A stretch of 32,121 nt of DNA, taken from contig JAUNRY010000001.1 of assembly GCA_030539475.1 (NCBI GenBank), forward strand, positions 1-32,121, given 5' to 3'. This document shows, in pieces, positions 26,322 to 32,121 of the stretch. A program made the translations under genes and the position numbers. Source of the stretch: Bacteroidia bacterium. GTDB taxonomy: Bacteria; Bacteroidota; Bacteroidia; Bacteroidales; Dysgonomonadaceae. The notes below the pieces were generated by a model that did not search any database, was not told the DNA's origin, and was given only the letters and a program-made list of their open reading frames with translations. Position 1 is the first letter of the stretch. Each line of letters opens with the position of its first letter.

Positions 26322-27233
26322 TTAAGCATCTAATTTGCCTATTATTTCGCTGATTGATTTAAGATTATGCCTATCCAAATAATCCGCTATTCCATCGATA
26401 ACTTTCATGGAAATAGCGGGATCGATAAAATTATAAGTTCCTATTTGTATGGCAGTTGAGCCGGCCAGTATAAATTCGATGGCATCGGCCGTGTTGGAAA
26501 TACCGCCCATCCCGATAATCGGAATTTTCACCGCGTTATAAACCTGCCAAACCATGCGCAAGGCTATGGGTTTTATGCACGGGCCCGACAAACCTCCGGT
26601 TACGGTGGAGAGCTTGGGGCGGCGTGTTTCTGCATCGATGGCCATTCCCAAAAAAGTATTAACCAGCGAAACGGAATCTGCGCCTTCGTCTTCTATGGCA
26701 CGGGCAATCTCGGTAACATCCGTAACATTGGGCGATAATTTCACTATCAGCGTTTTGGGATACACTTTTCGCACCGCGCGCGTTACTTCAGCGGCCGATG
26801 CACAGGATGTTCCGAATGCCATTCCGCCTTCTTTTATGTTGGGGCAGGAAATATTAACCTCAATGGCGGGCACTTTATCCAAATCAGCAAGCCGCTCCGT
26901 GCATTTCACATAATCGTCTATTTTTGAGCCGGATACATTAACCACAATGTGTGTGTTGTACTCTTTTATGGTCGGGTAAATATGTTCGGCAAAATAATCC
27001 ACGCCTTTGTTCTGCAAACCCACGGCGTTGAGCATGCCCGCGGGCGTTTCGGCCATTCTGGGATAGTTGTTGCCTTGCCGGGGCTCCAACGTGGTTCCTT
27101 TCACAAAAATGCCTCCCAGGCGGTTTAGATCGATAAAATCGGCATATTCCGTGCCGTATCCGAAAGTGCCTGATGCTGTGGTTACCGGATTTTGCAATTC
27201 CAGGTTTCCTATATTTACTTTTAGTCTATCCAT
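26322..27233 (-). CDS. pyrD: Dihydroorotate dehydrogenase, type 1B catalytic subunit
   Basis: This FMN enzyme oxidises dihydroorotate to orotate in pyrimidine synthesis. The 303-residue protein has the class 1B active-site motif NISCPNIKEGGMAFG with catalytic Cys130, the substrate region MLNAVGLQNKG, the FMN-phosphate region IIGMGGISNTADAIEFI, and the C-terminal STAIQIGTYNF. Class 1B needs the PyrK partner for electron transfer to NAD, and pyrK lies directly upstream with a 13-base overlap. Confidence 0.97.
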   Translation of the reverse strand: MDRLKVNIGNLELQNPVTTASGTFGYGTEYADFIDLNRLGGIFVKGTTLEPRQGNNYPRMAETPAGMLNAVGLQNKGVDYFAEHIYPTIKEYNTHIVVNVSGSKIDDYVKCTERLADLDKVPAIEVNISCPNIKEGGMAFGTSCASAAEVTRAVRKVYPKTLIVKLSPNVTDVTEIARAIEDEGADSVSLVNTFLGMAIDAETRRPKLSTVTGGLSGPCIKPIALRMVWQVYNAVKIPIIGMGGISNTADAIEFILAGSTAIQIGTYNFIDPAISMKVIDGIADYLDRHNLKSISEIIGKLDA

Positions 27234-27994
27234 TTCAATTCATTGGTGTTAAAAACCGGGCCTTCTGTGCACGTGCAGAGGTTTCCTCTGGTTGTTTTTT
27301 CTATGCAGCATAAACATGCGCCGAAACCGCAAGCCATTAAATTCTCCAACGATGCCTCACATTCGATGTTTTTTTCCCGGGCGTATCTTGCCACGGCCAC
27401 CATCATGGGTTTTGGCCCGCAGGTGTAAATAAAATCGTAACGGTTTTTCTGCAAAACAGAATGATGCGTTACAAAGCCTTTCTCTCCAAACGAACCGTCT
27501 TCGGTGGTACAAAATACGGTTCCGAATTTTTCAAAATCGTTCAATTGCAACAGGTCTTTTTCGGAACGTCCGCCCAGCAGAAAATCGGGTGAAAATTCTT
27601 TTTCGTGCAGTTTTTCCCCCAGAAAAAGCATGGGCGCTGTTCCCACTCCACCTCCAACAAGCAAAAACTTGCCTTTTTCTTGCGGAACTGTGAATGAATT
27701 TCCTAACGGAAAAATAATATTCAGCGTTTGTCCCACAGGCGTTTCGCATATTTTTCGGGTTCCTTCGCCTATTTGCTGTATGAGCAGCCACATCTCGTTG
27801 GTTTCCTTATCAACGAAATTAATGGAAATGGGCCTTCGCAAAAAAATGCCGCTGGAATTTTCCACCAATATTTGCACAAACTGTCCGGGAAGCATGTCCG
27901 GCAACGCTTCGTTGTTTGCCGGCGTAACTTTCAGCAAGTTGTTTTGATAATTCAGCGCCTGGTTATAGGTTACTTTGAAATCGAGTACTTTCAT
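27221..27994 (-). CDS. pyrK: Dihydroorotate dehydrogenase electron-transfer subunit
   Basis: PyrK passes electrons from PyrD to NAD through FAD and a 2Fe-2S cluster. The 257-residue protein has the FAD motif LRRPISINF, the nucleotide-binding LLVGGGVGTAPMLFL, and the FeS ligands Cys222, Cys227, Cys230 and Cys242 in ACGFGACLCC and CTEGPVF. Two additional cysteines (229 and 240) lie right beside the ligands. A minus-strand -7 box, TAACTTTG (28025-28018), lies 23 bases upstream without a clear -33 partner. The pair pyrK-pyrD forms one operon with overlapping reading frames. Confidence 0.96.
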   Translation of the reverse strand: MKVLDFKVTYNQALNYQNNLLKVTPANNEALPDMLPGQFVQILVENSSGIFLRRPISINFVDKETNEMWLLIQQIGEGTRKICETPVGQTLNIIFPLGNSFTVPQEKGKFLLVGGGVGTAPMLFLGEKLHEKEFSPDFLLGGRSEKDLLQLNDFEKFGTVFCTTEDGSFGEKGFVTHHSVLQKNRYDFIYTCGPKPMMVAVARYAREKNIECEASLENLMACGFGACLCCIEKTTRGNLCTCTEGPVFNTNELKWID

Positions 27995-28090
27995 TCGGAG
28001 AAAAACTTTATTTACTGCAAAGTTACACCATAATTTTCAATTCACATAAACACACGCGAAAAACCGGCTGCGAAAAAACCGACTAAACAT

Positions 28091-28121
28091 AAAAAAAACC
28101 TGCTCAGTGCAGGTTTTTTTT
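28091..28121 (-). terminator. Terminator after the exported methyltransferase-like gene
   Basis: The stem CCTGC/GCAGG (28099-28103 with 28109-28113) around a five-base loop is extended by an A-run on the left and a T-run on the right. It lies 19 bases past the minus-strand methyltransferase stop. It separates that gene from the pyrK-pyrD operon and is symmetrical enough to work in both directions. Confidence 0.85.
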
Positions 28122-28139
28122 ATTGAGAAATGGTAATAT

Positions 28140-28679
28140 TTATCTTTTTTTGTTTTTATCGGGAACCGTCCATAAATAAACCGTTCTGCCGTCCACCGAA
28201 ATTTGTTTATCGGGCTCCCAGTCTCCCATATCAAAAGCGTGAGAAACAACGCGGCTACCCGGTTTCATTTCTTTCAGGATTTTTGGTTTCAGCTTCAGGT
28301 TCACATCCGGAAGCAGATAAAGAGTTAAGACATTGGCTTTGCTGAAATCGAAATCGAAAAGATTTCCTTCATAAAATTTCACTTTGTCTGTTACCCCTTG
28401 TTCACGCGCGTTGCGGTTAGCGTCCTCAATCCTGTCGGGATTTAAATCAACACCTATACCGGTTGCACCGTATTTTTTCGCGGCAGTTACTACCATACGG
28501 CCGTCTCCACAACCCAAATCATACACTACATCATTCTTGCCAACTTTAGCCAAGTCTAACATAGCTTCCACTACATCCATAGGTGTAGGCACGTATGGAA
28601 CATCCAGATTAACCTGAGCGCTAACACGCGTGAGGCCTACGAGTAGCAAAAAAGCTAATACATACTTAAAAGATTTCAT
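28140..28679 (-). CDS. Class I SAM-dependent methyltransferase-fold protein with signal peptide
   Basis: The 179-residue protein starts with a typical Sec signal peptide (KSFKYVLAFLLLVGLTRVSA, cleavage near residue 21). A short class I methyltransferase core follows: YVPTPMDVVEAMLDLAKV, motif I VVYDLGCGDGRMVV (51-64), motif II-like GIGVDLNPDRIEDA (74-87), then LYLLPDVNLKLKPKIL and the end motif RVVSHAFDMGDWEPD. Similar short proteins with export signals occur in several phyla, to my recollection. Export is odd for an enzyme needing cytoplasmic S-adenosylmethionine, so the substrate, location and activity are all open. It stands alone between the permease and a terminator. Confidence 0.85.
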   Translation of the reverse strand: MKSFKYVLAFLLLVGLTRVSAQVNLDVPYVPTPMDVVEAMLDLAKVGKNDVVYDLGCGDGRMVVTAAKKYGATGIGVDLNPDRIEDANRNAREQGVTDKVKFYEGNLFDFDFSKANVLTLYLLPDVNLKLKPKILKEMKPGSRVVSHAFDMGDWEPDKQISVDGRTVYLWTVPDKNKKR

Positions 28680-28760
28680 GTTTTTGTAATTTTAATTGTT
28701 AGAAATTTAAATGCTCTATATTATAAAGCTTTATACGGGGAAATTGTTCAGATATCATCA

Positions 28761-30194
28761 TTAATTATTGACCTTGCCATTATGGTTTTTCGACGACACC
28801 CTGCTTCGGAAAAGGAGATAAAAAATCAAGCCGACGGCCAAAAGCCCAACTCCCAGCCAGGCGCCCCGGCCTGTGTAAGTTAAACTTGAATACAGCAAAT
28901 AGGCGCAAGAGCCGATAAAAAGTAACGGTGTAATGGGATATAAAGGCACCTTGAAAGGCCTTGGCTCATTTGGTTTCTTCACGCGCAATACCATCAAACT
29001 GATACCGGAACACAAAAAGAAGAACCAAAACACGGGCGCCGTAAAATCTACCATGGCTTCAAATCCGTTTCGGGCAAAAGCTCCGAAGATGATGAGCGCC
29101 ACAGCAATAACGCCCTGCAAAATGAGCGAATTTACGGGCGCTGATTTGCTTCCGTTCCATTTTCCCAGAAATGCAAACGGCTTAAAATCCTTTCCCAGCG
29201 CGTAATTCGATCTCGCCCCGGTGAAAATGGTTGTATTGAGCGATGAGAGAGCCGATAAGGAAACCAAAGTGCCAATCAGCACCACACCTTTTTCTCCGAG
29301 CACGGCCCTCATCATATCCACGCCTACGGCTTCAGACGCGGCTATTCCCTGTAAGCCCAGCACGTTTAAGAAAGCCAAGTTTATAAGGACATATACAAGG
29401 GTGATAATCAGAATGCTGACAATGAGTACCAAGGCCATGTTTTTGCTGCCGGTTTTTAATTCCGAAGAAATATACGCCGCCTCGTTCCATCCACCAAAAG
29501 TCAATAGTACAAAGATTAACGCCAAACTAAGGGTGGAAAAAGAACCGGACGAAAGCAACGGCTCTTGCGCTACTGCCACCGGCACATCGGGACTTGCAAG
29601 AAAACCTACGGCGAGAATTATGAATAAACCGATAAACTGCAACGCTATCAACGATTTTTGCAGCCCCGTTCCAAACTGAATTCCCAAAATATTTATCAGT
29701 GTAAGCGTTATCACAACCAATATAGCGTAAAAAGAAGCTGAGAATTGGCCAAGCGAAAGCATTTGCGACATGTAATCACCGGCAATGTATGCGAGCAAAG
29801 CTATGGAACCTGTTTGTATAACAGTGATACGCGCCCAGGCGAACAAAAAAGAAAAACCTTTTCCAAAAGCTGTTTTCAAAAAATGATAATCGCCTCCCGC
29901 GTTCGGAAAAGTTGAACTGAGTTCGGAGTAACACAACGCGCCGATAAGAGAAACAACGCCTCCCAACACCCAAATGCCCAAAAACCAAAACCAATCGGGC
30001 GAGTTGGCCGCTACCACCGAAGGTGTTCTGAATACTCCCGCGCCAATAACCACACCTATTATTAAGACAATAGCATCAACAAGGCGTAAGGTAGGTTTAG
30101 GCGTTTCAATCGGGCACGGCGTTCCGTTATCTTCCGAAGAAACTGCCGCGTTGCCGGCAGAATGGTTTTGTGCGTGTAATTTGTTTTCTTTCAT
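28761..30194 (-). CDS. APC-superfamily amino-acid permease
   Basis: The 477-residue inner-membrane protein has about 12 hydrophobic segments after a 35-residue hydrophilic N-terminus. The first membrane segment carries the APC signature IIGVVIGAGVFRTPSVVA. Segment 2-3 has ALCYSELSSTFPNAGGDYHF, and segment 6 has FVLLTFGGWNEAAYISSELK, typical of the amino-acid/LAT-like branch. The substrate cannot be read from the sequence. A minus-strand -7 box, TATCTTTG (30388-30381), would give a leader of about 180 bases. Confidence 0.92.
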   Translation of the reverse strand: MKENKLHAQNHSAGNAAVSSEDNGTPCPIETPKPTLRLVDAIVLIIGVVIGAGVFRTPSVVAANSPDWFWFLGIWVLGGVVSLIGALCYSELSSTFPNAGGDYHFLKTAFGKGFSFLFAWARITVIQTGSIALLAYIAGDYMSQMLSLGQFSASFYAILVVITLTLINILGIQFGTGLQKSLIALQFIGLFIILAVGFLASPDVPVAVAQEPLLSSGSFSTLSLALIFVLLTFGGWNEAAYISSELKTGSKNMALVLIVSILIITLVYVLINLAFLNVLGLQGIAASEAVGVDMMRAVLGEKGVVLIGTLVSLSALSSLNTTIFTGARSNYALGKDFKPFAFLGKWNGSKSAPVNSLILQGVIAVALIIFGAFARNGFEAMVDFTAPVFWFFFLCSGISLMVLRVKKPNEPRPFKVPLYPITPLLFIGSCAYLLYSSLTYTGRGAWLGVGLLAVGLIFYLLFRSRVSSKNHNGKVNN

Positions 30195-30550
30195 CGAGTT
30201 ATTATTAATAGGCTAAGGAATTATGCAGAAAGGAAATTGTATTAAAAAACTCCGGCGCCTATATTCTCTGTAAATTTTACACGGAAAAACTGATAGAATG
30301 CAAATTTTATAATCCGTATTTGGGACAAAATCTTTTCCCAACCTTAAATTTAATGGCATTTTGTTCAGATTCCGAAAAACCAAAGATACAAACAATTAAA
30401 TTTAATTTATAACTCATTTTTAATTGTTTAACATTTTATAAAATTGATTGATTTTTTGGTAATAGGTTAATAAATTGGCGGAAATTGATCAGCCGGTAAA
30501 GCATGTGCCACCCGTTCGTTTTTCAGGATATTGGGGGAAACCCCATGTTC
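30195..30550. other. Intergenic region: permease leader and 3' region of the regulator gene
   Basis: No gene is supported here. On the minus strand TATCTTTG (30388-30381) is a candidate -7 box for the permease. Its leader holds a hairpin TTGGGA/TCCCAA (30320-30325 with 30336-30341). Nearer the end of the regulator gene, a five-base stem TGGGG/CCCCA closes a GAAA tetraloop (30532-30545). Neither hairpin is followed by a T-run on the minus strand. Confidence 0.5.
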
Positions 30551-31009
30551 TTATTTTGCCGGATGCGGAATAAAACTTTCAAATGTGTTATCGTTGTAAT
30601 AAATAATTATTTGAGCAATTTTCTTATCATTGTTTTTTTGCATACTAATAAACTTATCATCAATACGTTGAGTAGTGCTTTCCGGTTTCTTAACTTCATT
30701 TGCCTGCGTATTTTGAGGCGTTTCCGCCACGTCGGCGGGAATTATCGGCTTCTGGTTAAATAAATCGTGTTCTTTGGGTATGGTGTCGGAATCGAATCCC
30801 TCTTTATACATTTCACCTGAACCCTTAATCAGCCACTCCGTATTAATGTACGGCATTTCCGACAAAATTTTAGAAACAACATCCAAGCTTGGATTATTGC
30901 GTCCGTTGAGAATGTGTGAAATGTTGGCTCGGTTAATCTGAAGCTTGTCGGCAAATTTCGCCGGCGACAGGTTTTCATTTTCCATTATTTGCCTTATTCT
31001 TTCTCTCAT
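30551..31009 (-). CDS. XRE-family helix-turn-helix regulator
   Basis: The 152-residue protein has an N-terminal HTH domain (residues about 1-62): IRQIMENENLSPAKFADKLQ, then the recognition helix region INRANISHILNGRNNPSLD, and the segment TEWLIKGSGEMYKE common in Bacteroidota regulators of this type. The rest is a hydrophilic tail with no recognised ligand domain, ending in a short beta-rich IAQIIIYYNDNTFESFI. A minus-strand -7 box, TACATTTG (31067-31060), lies 50 bases upstream and coincides with one of several ACAAAYGTA repeats, so autoregulation is plausible. Confidence 0.9.
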   Translation of the reverse strand: MRERIRQIMENENLSPAKFADKLQINRANISHILNGRNNPSLDVVSKILSEMPYINTEWLIKGSGEMYKEGFDSDTIPKEHDLFNQKPIIPADVAETPQNTQANEVKKPESTTQRIDDKFISMQKNNDKKIAQIIIYYNDNTFESFIPHPAK

Positions 31010-31834
31010 GATGTAGAACTTAAAAAGATGAATAAATATTCAACCATCAAACTATGCGACAAATGTATAAAATATAATTTACAATTAGAAATTTATTTTC
31101 AATACATTTGTGATAAACAAACGTACTTTATAAATAAACAAATGTTCTTGTAAAAACGAAGCATTTGTTACTAACTAATAATATGTATAAATTTAAACTT
31201 TAAATTATAAATATAATATACTGATATTTATGAGCATATGAATTTAAATAATTGTATTTTTAACTATTTGGGGATGTATCGCTGGATAAAAGCCGTTCAA
31301 ATTTTATCTATAACTTTAATATTAGCTATTAAACTTCTAATATATAGTGTAATATACTTAATAAATGTATGATTTATTTATTTGTTAAACCAGATAATAT
31401 ACAAAAGTTGCATGCGGAAGCACAAATGTATTTTTCATAAAATTGAATTTATTTTTGTTTCCAACATACTTAAGTAAACAAACGTAAACCAAGTATGCTA
31501 CAACACTTGTTAGTTTTTATACACAGCTGCATGAAAATTTATGAACTCGGCGGTTGGGGATTTTCAGCCTGTCTTCTACATCAGGCATCGAAAATTGTGA
31601 AAAAGTCATCAGGCACATCAGAATGCCATTAAAAACAGAAAATGCCACTCCTGCCCTTATTAAAATATAAATATTCAATTCTCACGAACTTTAAAACAGT
31701 CTATATTTATTGGTAATCAATCTATTAAATCGATTATTTAATGTAATTAAAAATGAGCAGATAAATTTTATGGATAGAAAATGAGAAAATTGAGAAAAAA
31801 TGATTTAATTTGTAAAACTTAAAATACAAGGAAA
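31010..31834. other. AT-rich gap with repeated ACAAAYGTA motifs
   Basis: This 825-base gap has no recognised gene. ACAAAYGTA occurs at 31059-31067, 31117-31125, 31422-31430 and 31478-31486, and inverted at 31103-31111; near matches lie at 31138-31146 and 31161-31169. A perfect palindrome TACTTAAGTA (31467-31476) and a 7-base inverted repeat (31465-31471 with 31491-31497) surround the last copy. A less AT-rich patch at about 31517-31660 holds two short unassigned frames: plus 31531-31632 (33 residues) and minus 31517-31648 (43 residues, GTG start, containing MPDVEDRLKIPNRRV). The patch may be a decayed gene. Confidence 0.55.
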
Positions 31835-32121
31835 ATGAAAAAGAGCATAATTTCAGTTTTATTTCTCGTGGCCGTTGTTTTATTCGCGTGCGCGCAGGGT
31901 AACAAACAAAAAAATCTGTATGATTTTAACGTTACGGATATTGACGGGAAGAAATTCGACCTAACACAATTGAAAGGTAAAAAAGTAATGATTGTAAATG
32001 TCGCGTCAAAGTGCGGCTTGACTCCGCAATACGAGCAGCTTCAAGAATTATACGAAGAATATAAAGACAGCGGCTTTGTAATTATCGGCTTTCCGGCCAA
32101 CAATTTCAACGGACAGGAACC
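31835..32121 (+). CDS. Glutathione peroxidase family protein, 5' part (cut by the window end)
   Basis: Ninety-five codons are visible. The N-terminus MKKSIISVLFLVAVVLFAC looks like a lipoprotein signal with Cys19, although cleavage by signal peptidase I after Ala-Gln cannot be excluded. The peroxidase domain follows (NLYDFNVTDIDGKKFDL), with the active-site Cys60 in VNVASKCGLTPQYEQL in place of selenocysteine, and FPANNFNGQEP where the family usually has FPCNQFGGQEP. The protein probably reduces peroxides in the periplasm with a thioredoxin-like donor. The rest lies beyond the window. Confidence 0.93.
   Translation, partial: MKKSIISVLFLVAVVLFACAQGNKQKNLYDFNVTDIDGKKFDLTQLKGKKVMIVNVASKCGLTPQYEQLQELYEEYKDSGFVIIGFPANNFNGQE

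Noticed and set aside
31517..31525. DnaA box TTATACACA suggesting an origin in the AT-rich gap
   Set aside because: It is a single perfect box, with no cluster and no dnaA or other origin-linked genes nearby.

Overview
The window looks like chromosomal backbone of a member of the Bacteroidota, most likely Bacteroidales. The evidence is a full SprA/Sov type IX secretion translocon, a long (about 1100-residue) SecA with a C-terminal zinc motif, type B ribosomal protein L31, AsnA-type asparagine synthetase, PyrK plus PyrD 1B, and upstream boxes of the Bacteroidota type (TTTG, about 18-23 bases, TAnnTTTG) in place of Shine-Dalgarno sites. The genus cannot be fixed from the sequence alone. I see no rRNA, tRNA, CRISPR array, phage or insertion sequence.

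Layout. Positions 81-6508 (minus strand) hold an envelope and export group: an Lnb/DUF4105-type exported protein, an alkaline-phosphatase-superfamily protein that appears to have lost most of its catalytic residues, and secA with a clear terminator. Positions 6760-10219 hold an exported nitroreductase, rpmE2 (minus strand), cinA with a small redoxin, and ruvA. Positions 10383-17627 hold sprA, the largest gene; its signal peptide is encoded only if translation starts at a CTG. Positions 17758-20028 (minus strand) run vanZ-like, tlpA-like lipoprotein, SHOCT-DUF4870 protein, ftsE; ftsE carries a one-base frameshift. Positions 20273-23529 form a tight plus-strand operon: S41 processing protease, CapA-like metallophosphatase, MgtC-like membrane protein. 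Positions 23532-28679 (minus strand) hold a DUF1460 exported cysteine hydrolase, ung, asnA, the pyrK-pyrD pair and an exported SAM-methyltransferase-fold protein. Positions 28761-31009 (minus strand) hold an APC amino-acid permease and an XRE-type regulator. An AT-rich gap of about 825 bases then leads to the start of a glutathione peroxidase cut by the window end.

How the parts relate. Much of the window serves the cell envelope: SecA moves preproteins across the inner membrane, SprA moves type IX cargo across the outer membrane, and the Lnb-like, DUF1460, S41, CapA, TlpA and methyltransferase proteins are all predicted to be exported. The rest is housekeeping (RuvA, Ung, CinA, L31, pyrimidine and asparagine synthesis).

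The items most worth a second look are the degenerate phosphatase beside secA, the CTG start of sprA, the ftsE frameshift, the repeated ACAAAYGTA motif upstream of the regulator, the exported methyltransferase, and 7-base-periodic tandem repeats in three separate intergenic gaps. No clearly new multi-gene system is evident.
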